A stretch of 64,000 nucleotides of DNA, taken from NCBI GenBank assembly GCA_902774815.1, contig CACYJV010000024.1, forward strand, positions 1-64,000, given 5' to 3'. The notes beneath the pieces were generated by a model. The model was given only the letters and a program-made list of their open reading frames with translations. It had not been told where the DNA came from and did no database searches. Source of the DNA: an uncultured Prevotellaceae bacterium. Its GTDB lineage: Bacteria; Bacteroidota; Bacteroidia; Bacteroidales; Bacteroidaceae. Positions 8,629 through 18,349 of the stretch are shown here, in pieces (position 1 is the first letter of the stretch; every line of letters begins with the position of its first letter). The position numbers and the translations under genes were made by a program.

Positions 8629-9933
8629 ATGAAAATGACTATTAAAACAACTCTTATCGCATGCCTTGCATGGGCCATGGCTCTGCAGGTGCAAGCACAA
8701 GTGAACGCCGGCGACAGCGTCATGAGCCACGCTCGTGGCAACCGACTTTCTGTTGGCGGTTATGGTGAGGTGGCTTTCAGCCGCAACTTCTTCAGCGACC
8801 ACGTGAGCCGCTATTCGCAACCCGACCAGCATAAGGACAACCCCTCGCACGGCCGTTTCGACATTCCGCATGCCGTCATCTACCTTGGCTACGACTTCGG
8901 CCACGGCTGGACCATGGGCACGGAGATTGAGTTCGAGCACGGCGGCGCCGGCATCGCCTATGAGAAAGAAGACGAGGAAGGCGGCGAGTGGGAACAGGAG
9001 ACCGAGAAAGGCGGCGAGGTGGAACTCGAGCAGTTCTGGATTCAGAAGTCGTTCGGTCGCTGGGCTAACATCCGCGCCGGTCACATCGTCGTGCCGGTGG
9101 GTCTGAACAACGCCCACCACGAGCCTCTGAACTTCTTCACCGTCTACCGTCCGGAGGGCGAGAACACCATTCTCCCATCCACATGGCACCAGACGGGCGT
9201 CAGCTTCTGGGGACGCAAGGGCGATTTCCGCTATGAGGCTCAGTTGCTGGCAGGCTTGAATGCCGACCACTTCAGTAATACGGGCTGGATTCACAAGGGA
9301 CATAAGTCGCCGTTGGAATACGACATTGCCAATAAATACGGCATTTCAATGCGCGTCGACAACTATTCGGTGCCCGGACTGCGTATGGCCGTCAGCGGCT
9401 ACTACGGCCACTCCATCGGCAACAGCTATCCCCGCAATGCCAACGGTGTCGACGCTGAGTACAAAGGGCGCGTGGCCATCGGCTCGTTCGACTTCACCTA
9501 CAACGCTCATAACTGGATTGTCCGCGGACAGGCCGACTACGGCTACCTGAGCGATGCCGAGCAGCTGAAGTACGTCTACAACCGCCTGAACTCGAAGTCG
9601 CCCTTCAAGCACTCGGCCTTCGTGTCGAAGAATGCATATGCTCTCGGCATCGAGGCTGGCTACAACGTGTTCTCACAGTTCGAGCAGCTGCGTGCAAAAA
9701 ACAAGAAGATGTACGTGTTCGGACGCTACGAGATGTATAATCCCTATGCCTCAAACACCAAAGGCGTGGCCTACGACTACACAGCCGTGAAGCGCATAGC
9801 AGCCGGCGTCAACTACTACCCTATCCCGCAGATTGTGGTGAAGGCAGAGTATTCACACAGGTTCCTGAACAAAATCTACAACGACGAGCCTGCACTGAAC
9901 ATCGGCATTGCCTACGAGGGATTTTTCAGATAA
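8629..9933 (+). CDS. Outer-membrane beta-barrel porin (OprO/P-like)
   Basis: A 434-residue protein with a signal peptide (to about residue 24, cleavage after VQAQ) followed by alternating hydrophobic/polar strands and a terminal aromatic (ends AYEGFFR), as in outer-membrane barrels. An early GYGEVAFSRNF strand and the later ELEQFWIQKSFGRWANIRAG and VPVGLNNAHHEP segments resemble phosphate-selective-porin-type proteins. A loop at about residues 112-130 is extremely acidic (EKEDEEGGEWEQETEKGGE), which would suit cation binding. It is first in an operon with an imelysin lipoprotein (46 bp downstream) and a di-heme lipoprotein, so passage of iron or another metal is a reasonable guess. Substrate is not shown by sequence. 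Confidence 0.8.
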   Translation: MKMTIKTTLIACLAWAMALQVQAQVNAGDSVMSHARGNRLSVGGYGEVAFSRNFFSDHVSRYSQPDQHKDNPSHGRFDIPHAVIYLGYDFGHGWTMGTEIEFEHGGAGIAYEKEDEEGGEWEQETEKGGEVELEQFWIQKSFGRWANIRAGHIVVPVGLNNAHHEPLNFFTVYRPEGENTILPSTWHQTGVSFWGRKGDFRYEAQLLAGLNADHFSNTGWIHKGHKSPLEYDIANKYGISMRVDNYSVPGLRMAVSGYYGHSIGNSYPRNANGVDAEYKGRVAIGSFDFTYNAHNWIVRGQADYGYLSDAEQLKYVYNRLNSKSPFKHSAFVSKNAYALGIEAGYNVFSQFEQLRAKNKKMYVFGRYEMYNPYASNTKGVAYDYTAVKRIAAGVNYYPIPQIVVKAEYSHRFLNKIYNDEPALNIGIAYEGFFR

Positions 9934-9978
9934 GACGAAGATTTAAAACAATAACTTTCATTAAACACGAGTAACAGT

Positions 9979-11232
9979 ATGAAAAAGATTTTTAAGTTCG
10001 CACTGCTCTTTGCAGCAGCATGCATTTTCACCACCGGCTTCACCGCATGTGGCGATGACAATGAAGAAATCAAAGACGACGTCTACAAAGATCGTTCCTA
10101 TGGTAATCAGGCCGTCGACGCCTGTGCCAATGTGGTCGCTAAATTCGAGGCTGCCAATGGCGTCATTGCAAATGCAAGTCTGACCTCCGACCAGGAAACC
10201 TATCTGCGCGACGTGCTGAAAGGTTTGGTCAACGACGTGATCGTACCTACCTATACCGAGCTGGCCGACGATGTTGAGGACCTTGAAAAGACGCTCAACG
10301 GACTGACCGTGAACAGCATTACCCAAAGCCAGATCAACGAGGCTTGCGACGACTTCTTAGACGCTCGCGAGAACTGGGAGCGTTCGGAGGCCTTCCTGAT
10401 GGGTGCCGCCTCCGACTTCGATATCGACCCGACTATCGATTCATGGCCCCTGAACCGTTCACTCCTGCTCAACTATTTTAACAACGGCATGAACGACGAG
10501 ATGCTGGAAGACGCTACCATCCTTGGCTTCCACGCACTGGAGTTCATCCTGTTCCGCAACGGTCAGCCGCGTAAGGTGGCCGAGTTCCAGGGCAACGACA
10601 CCTATAAGAACTTCACCGGCGTGAGCGGTGCAAAGGAGCTGGCCTATGCACAGACCATCTGCAAACTGCTGAAGGAGCGCTGCTACCAGCTGCAGGTGGC
10701 TTGGGAGGGCGAGACGGCCCGCAATGCCGCCCGCGTGGCTGCCGTCAAGGCTGCCGGTCTCGACATCACCACTGAGAACGGACTGAGCTACGGCGAAAAC
10801 CTCATCAGTGCCGGCGTGAACGCCAAGAGCACCTTCCGCAGCCTGAAAGCCGCCATCGCACAGGTGCTTAGCGACGACGAGGGTTCGTGCTGCGCCATTG
10901 CCACTGAGGTCGGCACAGCTAAGATTGCCAACCCCTTCTCGGCAGGCGACATCAGCTACGTGGAGTCGCCCTACAGCTATAACTCCATCACCGACTTCCA
11001 GGACAACATTTGTTCCATCCGCAATGTGTGGTACGGTTCAACCAACGGCAGTGCTGCCGGCAAGAGCTTCAAAGGGTTCTTCGATGCCGTGGGCCAGAGC
11101 GACGTGAGCAGCCAGTGTGTCGACGCTTTCAACAACGCCATCACGCGCATCGGACAGATGCCTGCTCCCTTCGTGAAGTATTGCTCAACCATCTGGAACA
11201 TCGCCTTCGAGGACGATGAGGACTGGGACTGA
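9979..11232 (+). CDS. Imelysin-family lipoprotein
   Basis: A 417-residue lipoprotein: signal peptide with lipobox FTAC, lipidated Cys24, followed by Gly-Asp-Asp. It carries the imelysin / insulin-cleaving M75 signature GFHALEF at residues 183-189 (the GxHxxE motif), and a DSWPLNRSLL segment typical of Bacteroidota members. Imelysin proteins such as IrpA and EfeO are linked to iron uptake rather than proteolysis. Placement between a porin with an acidic loop and a di-heme c-type protein supports a role in periplasmic or surface iron handling. Confidence 0.9.
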   Translation: MKKIFKFALLFAAACIFTTGFTACGDDNEEIKDDVYKDRSYGNQAVDACANVVAKFEAANGVIANASLTSDQETYLRDVLKGLVNDVIVPTYTELADDVEDLEKTLNGLTVNSITQSQINEACDDFLDARENWERSEAFLMGAASDFDIDPTIDSWPLNRSLLLNYFNNGMNDEMLEDATILGFHALEFILFRNGQPRKVAEFQGNDTYKNFTGVSGAKELAYAQTICKLLKERCYQLQVAWEGETARNAARVAAVKAAGLDITTENGLSYGENLISAGVNAKSTFRSLKAAIAQVLSDDEGSCCAIATEVGTAKIANPFSAGDISYVESPYSYNSITDFQDNICSIRNVWYGSTNGSAAGKSFKGFFDAVGQSDVSSQCVDAFNNAITRIGQMPAPFVKYCSTIWNIAFEDDEDWD

Positions 11233-11234
11233 TT

Positions 11235-11275
11235 CAATTGATAATTGATAATTGATAATTGATAATTGACAATTG
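11235..11275. repeat. 7-bp tandem array (ATAATTG)4 between imelysin and di-heme genes
   Basis: Four perfect ATAATTG units (11241-11268) with flanking degenerate units CAATTG and ACAATTG fill the gap between the imelysin stop codon and the di-heme gene. The array begins 3 bases after TGA (11230-11232) and ends 30 bases before ATG 11305, so copy-number change would alter the leader of the downstream gene. Confidence 0.85.
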
Positions 11276-11304
11276 AAACTTTAAACTCGAAACAGATAAT
11301 TATC

Positions 11305-13068
11305 ATGAAAGTGAAAAACATTTCAAAACTTGTGGTCGCAGGACTGCTGTCGGTGCCTATGCTCACGGCTTGCCACGACGACGACAATGTTGACCTGGGC
11401 AGTTTGACTCCGGAAAGCAATGCTTTCGGCAAGGCAAACGATACCTTTACGGCCGAAGAGTGGTACCCCGGCGGTCAGCTCGGCACCACCGAGAAGGCCA
11501 GTTATTCGGCTGCCGCCCCTGCCGTGGAGAACATCGTTGGCATGGAGGAAGACTTCAACACCGGTGAAGACTTCTTCGAGCACCTCTACACCTTCGAGCA
11601 GGCTCCCCGAAAGGGACTTGGTCCGGCATGGGTGCGCAACGGCTGCATAGCCTGCCACCCGAGCTACGGCCACGGAAAACGCCAGACGGAGTATCGTGCC
11701 AACCAGATTGGCAATGGTTACCTCCTTGTGATCTACCACCCGTCAAACAATGCCTACATCTCAGAGGTCACGGGTATGCCGCAGACGCAGGCCATGAGCC
11801 CGTTTAAGGCTCCCATCGACGAGACACAGATCAGCATCGAATGGCCAGAGGTGAAGGAGATGGAGAGCGGCCTGCCCATGAAGTTTGCCGACGGCGAAAC
11901 GTATTCGCTGATATACCCCGTGGTGCACATTCCGCAATCGGCTTTCAACACCAACCCGAAGCCTACTGAGTACGACGTGCGCCTGGAGTCGACCATCGGT
12001 CTTTACGGCACTGGTCTGCTCGATGCCCTTGACGACGAGGACATTGAGGAGCAGTGGCGCAAGGAGGCTCCCTACGTCGAGCTGAATCCTGCCATGTGGG
12101 ACAAGGAGGCTAACGCCTTCAAGGCAGGTGCCTACTACTCAGCACCGTATAACGACACGGGCAAATTCCATGGCGGCCACGGCCCGCTGAAGAAGTTCAC
12201 CTACGCCATGACACGCGGTTCCCTGCAAGACGGTGCCGGTGCCAACGCCATCTGGAACATCACCAACGTGACGCGCTCCGACCGCCACTGGCTCTACACC
12301 ACGCCGGCATGGGCAAAGGCACAGAGCGAAGACAGCGAGGTCATCGACTACATCAAGCGTTACGGCGCCTCCGAGTCGAGCATCCTGCATCCTTACTATG
12401 CTGATGGCACCAACGAGGGCATCGCCGAGCGCGTGAACGAGATTCTGAGCTGTTCGTCGATTGCCAAGAAGGAGTCGTTCGACAAATACCTCTTCAAGGG
12501 TGCTCCCTACAACGGCGAGGAAGAGATGACCGACAAGCAGTACTACCAGTTCATGGTGTGGCATCGCGGCTTGGCAGTGCCTGCCGCCCGCAACCTCGAC
12601 GATCCCGACGTGAAGCGCGGCAAGCAGCTGTTCACCGAGATGGGCTGCGCCCAATGCCACCGTCCGTCGTGGAAGACGGGTGCCGACAACATGTGGGTCG
12701 ATGCCAGCGTAAAGGCTTATGCCGACGCCAACGGACTGGCCAAGGACGGCGACTACACGAAGCTGTTGCCGAAATTCCCGAACCAGACCATCTGGCCTTA
12801 CACCGACATGGTGCAGCACCGACTGTTCATGATCAACGACATCCGCACGGGCTGGTGCCGCACCACCCCACTCTGGGGCCGTGGCCTCTCGCGCCAGCTC
12901 ACCGGTGCTGACGACCGCCTGCACGACTGCCGTGCCCGCACGGTGCTCGAGGCGATCATGTGGCATGGCTACTCGAAGCAGTCGGATGCCTACGACTCAA
13001 CCGTCAGATTCTATAACCTTCCGAAAGCCGACCGCGACGCCGTCGTGAAGTTCATAGAGTCCATCTAA
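11305..13068 (+). CDS. Di-heme oxidoreductase-family lipoprotein
   Basis: A 587-residue lipoprotein (signal peptide, lipobox LTAC, Cys23) with two c-type heme attachment motifs: CIACH at 114-118 and CAQCH at 448-452. Layout and length fit the di-heme oxidoreductase family (formerly DUF1111), related to MauG/peroxidase-type di-heme proteins and commonly paired with imelysin proteins in Bacteroidota. It would act in the periplasm as a redox partner, perhaps reducing or oxidising iron during uptake. ATG 11305 is chosen because it starts the lipoprotein signal; codons from 11266 overlap the heptamer array. Its hemes require a cytochrome c synthase, and one follows at 13196. Confidence 0.9.
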   Translation: MKVKNISKLVVAGLLSVPMLTACHDDDNVDLGSLTPESNAFGKANDTFTAEEWYPGGQLGTTEKASYSAAAPAVENIVGMEEDFNTGEDFFEHLYTFEQAPRKGLGPAWVRNGCIACHPSYGHGKRQTEYRANQIGNGYLLVIYHPSNNAYISEVTGMPQTQAMSPFKAPIDETQISIEWPEVKEMESGLPMKFADGETYSLIYPVVHIPQSAFNTNPKPTEYDVRLESTIGLYGTGLLDALDDEDIEEQWRKEAPYVELNPAMWDKEANAFKAGAYYSAPYNDTGKFHGGHGPLKKFTYAMTRGSLQDGAGANAIWNITNVTRSDRHWLYTTPAWAKAQSEDSEVIDYIKRYGASESSILHPYYADGTNEGIAERVNEILSCSSIAKKESFDKYLFKGAPYNGEEEMTDKQYYQFMVWHRGLAVPAARNLDDPDVKRGKQLFTEMGCAQCHRPSWKTGADNMWVDASVKAYADANGLAKDGDYTKLLPKFPNQTIWPYTDMVQHRLFMINDIRTGWCRTTPLWGRGLSRQLTGADDRLHDCRARTVLEAIMWHGYSKQSDAYDSTVRFYNLPKADRDAVVKFIESI

Positions 13069-13108
13069 ACGCTTCATGAAGAGTTTTTTCGTCACATAAA
13101 AACCGCAA

Positions 13109-13147
13109 ATCATCAGGGCCGGAGGTTAAACTTCGGCCTTGATTTTT
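13109..13147 (+). terminator. Terminator after the di-heme gene
   Basis: Stem ATCAgGGCCG / CGGCCtTGAT with a 12-base loop followed by TTTTT. It ends the 8629-13068 operon, though some readthrough into the cytochrome c synthase gene 49 bp further on is possible. Confidence 0.8.
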
Positions 13148-13195
13148 CATCTTAAAAGAAGAGGGTCACGCTATTCAAACCCATTCGTCACCGTT

Positions 13196-15469
13196 ATGCT
13201 GAAAAAAATAACCATCCTGCTTTACATCGTTATCATCGTCGTGCTTGGCGCAACGACCATCATTGAACACCTGCAAGGCAGCGACTACGCCCCGGGCCAT
13301 CTCTATGGCGCATGGTGGTTCTCGCTGCTATGGGCTTTGCTGACAGCCTTCGGCATGGCTTACATCGTTCGCCGACGCATGCGCCGATGGCCGCTGATCC
13401 TGCTCCACGCATCGTTCGTCATCATTCTGGCCGGAGCCCTGCTGACGCACCTCACCTCGCGTCAGGGCGTTGTCCATCTGCGACTTGGCGAGCCTACCGA
13501 CGAATACTACGAATCGCCGACAGCCACAGGCATGAAGGTTTCGCACCTGCCATTCAAGCTCACCCTGAGCAGTTTCAACATCGACTATCATGAAGGCACG
13601 CGTGCAGCAGCCGACTACGAGTCGGTGTTCGAGGTCGTTGACGGAAAGGAGGTCAGCAGCGGACGTGTTTCCATGAACAACATCTACACGCATCGCGGCT
13701 ATCGGTTCTACCAAAGCAGCTACGACAACGACCAACGTGGCAGCATCCTGGCCATGAATGCTGATCCGTGGGGTATTCCGGTGACCTATCTCGGCTATGC
13801 ACTCCTGTTCTTCTCGTTAATCTATATGCTCATCGATCCCAAGGGGACGTTCCGCAAGCTGCTGCGCTCACCTTTGTTACAACGTACCGTACTCCTTCTA
13901 ATCGTTTTTCACTGTTCACTATTCACTTGCCGCGCAGCGGCGTCGACACTCCCAACCCTTCACACCTTACCGAGCGAGCAAGCCGAGGCCTTCGGTCGGC
14001 TGCACATGTCGTACAACGACCGCATCTGCCCCGTCGAGACCTATGCGCTCGACTTCACGAAGAAGCTCTACGGCAAGCGCCATTACGGTCGTTATTCGGC
14101 TACGCAGGTGCTGCTGGGTTTCATCTTCTGGGGCGACGAGTGGAGCAAGGAGCCAATCCTGAAGATCAAGGGCGGAGCGCTGAAGAGTCAGCTCGAGCTG
14201 CCATCACATTGCTCCGTCGACTTCTTCTTTAACGAGACGATGGGTGGCTACATCATCGGTCCCTACCTGAAGGAATATTACAATGGTCAGCAAGATGCCT
14301 TCCACAAGCAAGCCGCACTGATTGACGACAAGATATCGCTGGTGATGGACCTGCGGCGTGGCAGTCCGCTGAAGCTTTTCCCTGCAGGCTCTGCATCGTG
14401 GGTAGCGCCTACTGATGCCCTGCCGAGCACTACCGCAGCTGCCGACTCGGTGTTCATCTCTGACATCTTCAATCAGCTGTATGCCGACGCATTGAGCGGC
14501 AACAACGCCCATTTCGGCGAACTCGTCAACGCCATCGACCAGTATCAGCGTCTGCACGGAACGACGTCCCTACCCTCGCCCACACGCGACAACGCCGAGC
14601 ACTTGTACAACAAGATTCCCTTCGCCACGATTCTCTTCATGTTTAACCTGACGATGGGATTCCTCATGCTGTTCTATTGCATCTGGCTGATGACAAGAAA
14701 GGCTGATGCCAACCCATCTCTCAGAAAACTGACGTGGCTGTGGACAGGACTCCTCCTGCTCTCTTTCCTCGCATTGACGCTCTGTATCGCACTCCGATGG
14801 ATTGTGAAAGGCACCATCCCGATGGCCAATGGCTATGAGACAATGCTGCTCACGGCATGGTTTATCATGGCTATCACGCTGCTCAGCCTGCGCACGCTGA
14901 AATCAATGGGGCCGCTGATGCTGACATTCGGCTTCCTGCTTTCGGGCTTCTTCCTGCTCGTAAGCCACATCAACCAGATGGATCCGCAGATCACCCACAT
15001 GATGCCGGTGCTGAACTCGCCGCTGCTCTCGCTCCACGTAAGCATCATCATGATGAGCTATGCACTGGTCAGCCTGACGTTTATCTGCGGGCTGGTGGCG
15101 CTTCTCCTCATAGCCTTGGCTAAACTGCTGCCTATATACAGCCTCTCGTCAGCCCGCGAACAGGCTGAGGCACTGGCAGTGCTCTCGCGCATCTTCCTCT
15201 ACCCTGCCCTGACCACCATGGGACTCGGCATCTTTATCGGTGCCATCTGGGCAAACATCTCGTGGGGAAACTATTGGAGTTGGGACCCCAAGGAGACGTG
15301 GGCCCTCATCACGTTCATGGTGTACGCCGTTGTCGTCCACACGCAGTCGCTGCCAGTGTTCCGCCGTCCGGTGGTCTACCACGTCTACATGGTGCTGGCC
15401 TTCCTGACTATTCTGATGACGTATTTCGGAGTAAACTATGTGCTTGGCGGTATGCACAGCTACGCATGA
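13196..15469 (+). CDS. ccsBA: Fused cytochrome c biogenesis protein CcsBA (ResB + CcsA domains)
   Basis: A 757-residue integral membrane protein for System II cytochrome c maturation, which moves heme across the inner membrane and joins it to CxxCH motifs. The N-terminal third is ResB/CcsB-like: hydrophobic segments near residues 5-25, 40-55 and 65-85, then a large extracytoplasmic domain. The C-terminal third has about eight membrane spans of CcsA type with the heme-handling WWD motif WGNYWSWDPKETW starting at residue 690, plus conserved His residues in flanking spans. ATG 13196 begins directly before the first membrane segment; the preceding frame overlaps a terminator. Its position after the di-heme gene indicates its likely client. 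Confidence 0.92.
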   Translation: MLKKITILLYIVIIVVLGATTIIEHLQGSDYAPGHLYGAWWFSLLWALLTAFGMAYIVRRRMRRWPLILLHASFVIILAGALLTHLTSRQGVVHLRLGEPTDEYYESPTATGMKVSHLPFKLTLSSFNIDYHEGTRAAADYESVFEVVDGKEVSSGRVSMNNIYTHRGYRFYQSSYDNDQRGSILAMNADPWGIPVTYLGYALLFFSLIYMLIDPKGTFRKLLRSPLLQRTVLLLIVFHCSLFTCRAAASTLPTLHTLPSEQAEAFGRLHMSYNDRICPVETYALDFTKKLYGKRHYGRYSATQVLLGFIFWGDEWSKEPILKIKGGALKSQLELPSHCSVDFFFNETMGGYIIGPYLKEYYNGQQDAFHKQAALIDDKISLVMDLRRGSPLKLFPAGSASWVAPTDALPSTTAAADSVFISDIFNQLYADALSGNNAHFGELVNAIDQYQRLHGTTSLPSPTRDNAEHLYNKIPFATILFMFNLTMGFLMLFYCIWLMTRKADANPSLRKLTWLWTGLLLLSFLALTLCIALRWIVKGTIPMANGYETMLLTAWFIMAITLLSLRTLKSMGPLMLTFGFLLSGFFLLVSHINQMDPQITHMMPVLNSPLLSLHVSIIMMSYALVSLTFICGLVALLLIALAKLLPIYSLSSAREQAEALAVLSRIFLYPALTTMGLGIFIGAIWANISWGNYWSWDPKETWALITFMVYAVVVHTQSLPVFRRPVVYHVYMVLAFLTILMTYFGVNYVLGGMHSYA

Positions 15470-15516
15470 AATAACATAAAGATTGTTAATTGCGCAAAGT
15501 TTGTCAATGGCTAATT

Positions 15517-15546
15517 TTTGATTGTTAACGGATAATTGTATCTTTG
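15517..15546 (+). promoter_or_regulatory. Promoter for the Rid-like gene
   Basis: TTTG at 15517-15520 and TATCTTTG at 15539-15546, separated by 18 bases, slightly shorter than the usual 19-21. The start codon follows 20 bases after the -7 box. Confidence 0.6.
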
Positions 15547-15565
15547 CAGTCAAATTAAAATTCTA

Positions 15566-16705
15566 ATGAACAAAACAATATCTTTTCAAGATGCTGTAGC
15601 CAAGGTCTATGCTTTCGACAACGGTACGGAAGTGACAGAATACCAAGTGGTGATCAGCCTCAACAACCAGCTGCTCACCTATCGACAGCAATTGGAAACC
15701 TTACTCGATGCATTTGCACGTGTGCGCACGGACGTGACGAAAGGTGCTGCCATCGTGTTCAAACGTTTCTTCCTGAGCGATGCCAGCAATCAGGCTGACG
15801 AGCTCGTCAATTATGAAATGGAAGCTCCTGAAGGAGCCATGAGCATTATTCAGCAAGGACCGCTCAACGGCACAAAGATTGCATTGTGGGCCTATCTGGT
15901 CAGCGGTGTTCAGACGCGGGCTCTTCCCAGTGGTCTCTATGAGGCTAGCCATGGCCAGTATCGTCATCTCTGGTTGGCTTCAGCAAGCAATTACGCTAAG
16001 GACTCTGAACGACAGACGCGCATCCTGCTGAATGACTATGTAATGCAACTCATGAACGAGGGGTGCTCATTGGCAGATAACTGCATTCGCACCTGGTTCT
16101 TTGTCAACGATGTCGACCTGAACTACAATGGCGTCGTAAAAGCCCGCAACGAAGTGTTTGTTACGCAGAACCTCACCGACCGTACCCATTTCATTGCTAG
16201 TACAGGTATTGGGGGCCGCCAGGCTGATGCACAAGTGCTCTCGCAAATGGATGCTTACGCCATCGCAGGCATTCAGAAAGAACAAATCCACTACCTCTAC
16301 GCACCCACCCATCTCAACAGAACGAGTGACTATGGCGTATCGTTCGAACGTGGCACCTACATAGACTATGGCGACCGACGTCATGTTTTCATTTCTGGCA
16401 CGGCCAGCATCAACAACAAAGGTGAAATCATGCACCATGGTGATGTCGTAGCTCAGTGCCACCGCATGTGGGAGAATGTTGCCGCATTGCTCAACGAAGC
16501 TGGGTGTACATATGACGATGCCGCTCAGATGATTGTCTATCTGCGCGACCCTGCCGATTACGAGGTGGTACGCCGTCTGTATGAAGAACGTTTCCCCGAC
16601 AAACCCTGGGTCATTGTCAACGCCAAGGTTTGCCGTCCCGGCTGGCTTATCGAGATGGAGACCATGGCCATCAAGCAACAGTCTACCGACTTCCCCTGCT
16701 ACTAA
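15566..16705 (+). CDS. Long two-domain Rid/YjgF-like protein, possibly chorismatase-like
   Basis: A 379-residue soluble protein about three times the length of ordinary RidA. The C-terminal part (about residues 250-375) has the YjgF/RidA pattern: HVFISGTASINNKGEIMHHG, then VAALLNEAGCTYDDAAQMIVYLRD and a final VNAKVCRPGWLIEMETMA. The N-terminal part resembles the FkbO/Hyg5-type chorismatase architecture, which also uses RidA-like folds, but catalytic equivalence cannot be judged here. RidA proteins hydrolyse reactive enamines/imines. It is a stand-alone gene with its own promoter and a terminator behind it. ATG 15566 is preferred over an earlier in-frame codon at 15536, which falls within the promoter. 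Confidence 0.7.
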   Translation: MNKTISFQDAVAKVYAFDNGTEVTEYQVVISLNNQLLTYRQQLETLLDAFARVRTDVTKGAAIVFKRFFLSDASNQADELVNYEMEAPEGAMSIIQQGPLNGTKIALWAYLVSGVQTRALPSGLYEASHGQYRHLWLASASNYAKDSERQTRILLNDYVMQLMNEGCSLADNCIRTWFFVNDVDLNYNGVVKARNEVFVTQNLTDRTHFIASTGIGGRQADAQVLSQMDAYAIAGIQKEQIHYLYAPTHLNRTSDYGVSFERGTYIDYGDRRHVFISGTASINNKGEIMHHGDVVAQCHRMWENVAALLNEAGCTYDDAAQMIVYLRDPADYEVVRRLYEERFPDKPWVIVNAKVCRPGWLIEMETMAIKQQSTDFPCY

Positions 16706-16721
16706 TTATAAAAATGGCAAT

Positions 16722-16773
16722 AAAGAATGCCGCACACCATGCAAGAGCATGAATGTGCGGCATTCTTTTTATT
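16722..16773. terminator. Bidirectional terminator between the Rid-like gene and rny
   Basis: A 15-bp perfect stem (AAAGAATGCCGCACA with its complement) separated by 17 bases. It is followed by T-rich sequence on the plus strand and preceded by A-rich sequence giving T on the minus strand, so it serves two convergent genes. Confidence 0.85.
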
Positions 16774-16789
16774 TCGTATTCAGTATCGC

Positions 16790-18325
16790 TTACTTGGCAT
16801 AAGCCACCGAACGAGTTTCACGAATCACCGTGATTTTCACCTGACCAGGATACGTCATCTCGTTCTGAATCTTCGTGGCAATCTCGCCGCTTAGAGCCTC
16901 AGTCTCAGCATCAGACATCTTGTCTGCACCGACGATGACACGAAGTTCACGACCAGCTTGAATAGCATAGGTCTTCGTCACACCCGGATAACTCATGGCA
17001 ATAGCCTCAAGGTCGTTCAAACGCTTGATGTAAGCTTCAACAATCTCACGGCGAGCACCGGGACGAGCACCCGAGATGGCATCACACACCTGAACGATGG
17101 GAGCCAACAACGTCTGCATCTCCATTTCATCGTGGTGAGCACCGATAGCATTGCAGATGTCGGGTTTCTCCTTGTATTTCTCTGCAATCTTGGCACCATA
17201 GATAGCGTGCGGATCCTCAGTATCCTCATCGGGCACCTTTCCTATATCGTGCAGTAGTCCAGCACGCTTTGCCTTCTTCGGATTCAGACCGAGTTCAGCG
17301 GCCATCACAGCACATAGGTTAGCTGTTTCACGGGCATGCTGCAACAGGTTCTGGCCATAACTGGAACGATACTTCATCTTACCCACGATGCGGATCAGTT
17401 CAGGATGCAGTCCATGAATACCAAGGTCGATAGCAGTCCGCTTACCTGTTTCGATAATTTCATTTTCGAGTTGCTTCTTCACCTTGGCAACGACCTCCTC
17501 AATACGTGCAGGGTGGATGCGGCCATCGCTGACCAGCTGATGGAGTGCTAGACGGCAAACCTCACGGCGAATAGGATCGAAAGCAGAAATGACAATGGCT
17601 TCTGGTGTGTCGTCAACAACGATTTCAACGCCTGCAGCAGCCTCCAAGGCACGTATATTGCGTCCTTCACGACCAATGATTCGGCCTTTCACCTCGTCAT
17701 TATCAATATGGAACACTGAAACACTGTTCTCGATAGCAGTTTCAGTAGCCACGCGCTGTATAGTCTGGATGACAATTTTCTTTGCCTGTGCATTGGCATT
17801 CAACTTTGCTTCATCAATGATTTCGTTGATATAGCTGGCGGCATCAGTACGAGCTTCATCCTTCAGGCTTTCAACCAGCCGGCTCTTGGCTTCCTCAGCA
17901 CTCAGACCGGAGAGTTCCTCCAGTTTTGCACGCTCCTGGCTCTGCATCCTTTCAAGCTCCTCCTGCTTGATGGCAAGAAGTTTCTTTTCGTTATCCACAC
18001 GCTGCTGGCTCTGCTCCACCTCTTGCTTGCGACGTCCCAGTTCTTCCTGGCGCTGGTTAAGTGAGATTTCGCGTTGCTTCAGCTTGTTCTCACTCTGCTG
18101 AATGCGCTGGTTACGCTGCTGCACCTCTTTCTCGAGTTCGCTCTTCTTGTTCAGGAATTTCTCCCTGACTTCCAGCAGTTTCTTCTCTTTTAACACTTCA
18201 GCCTCTTTTTCAGCGGCTGATACCATTTCGTTATATTTCCCCTTGATGACATAGCGGAAAATAGCGTAGCCCGCGATGCCACCCACAATGAGGGCCACCG
18301 CAGCTGCAATCAATATACCAATCAT
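16790..18325 (-). CDS. rny: Ribonuclease Y
   Basis: A 511-residue membrane-anchored endoribonuclease that starts mRNA decay. It shows the family layout: N-terminal membrane span ([20 protein letters not shown]), a long coiled coil rich in Glu/Lys/Gln (about 25-195), a KH RNA-binding domain with GREG at 218-221, and an HD phosphodiesterase domain with the metal-binding His359-Asp360 in LLHDIGK. Length matches the family. It is last in an operon with the small coiled-coil gene and zapA (gap to zapA 24 bp) and ends at a shared terminator. Confidence 0.97.
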   Translation of the reverse strand: MIGILIAAAVALIVGGIAGYAIFRYVIKGKYNEMVSAAEKEAEVLKEKKLLEVREKFLNKKSELEKEVQQRNQRIQQSENKLKQREISLNQRQEELGRRKQEVEQSQQRVDNEKKLLAIKQEELERMQSQERAKLEELSGLSAEEAKSRLVESLKDEARTDAASYINEIIDEAKLNANAQAKKIVIQTIQRVATETAIENSVSVFHIDNDEVKGRIIGREGRNIRALEAAAGVEIVVDDTPEAIVISAFDPIRREVCRLALHQLVSDGRIHPARIEEVVAKVKKQLENEIIETGKRTAIDLGIHGLHPELIRIVGKMKYRSSYGQNLLQHARETANLCAVMAAELGLNPKKAKRAGLLHDIGKVPDEDTEDPHAIYGAKIAEKYKEKPDICNAIGAHHDEMEMQTLLAPIVQVCDAISGARPGARREIVEAYIKRLNDLEAIAMSYPGVTKTYAIQAGRELRVIVGADKMSDAETEALSGEIATKIQNEMTYPGQVKITVIRETRSVAYAK

Positions 18326-18349
18326 TTAATTGTAAAATTTAGAATATTC

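Noticed and set aside
8506-9303. Minus-strand open frame opposite the porin gene
   Set aside because: Valine/alanine-rich antisense translation with no family pattern; runs through the promoter region.
12139-12966. Long minus-strand open frame (275 codons) opposite the di-heme gene
   Set aside because: Antisense shadow of a GC-rich coding region; no recognisable protein features, and the plus-strand gene has clear heme motifs.
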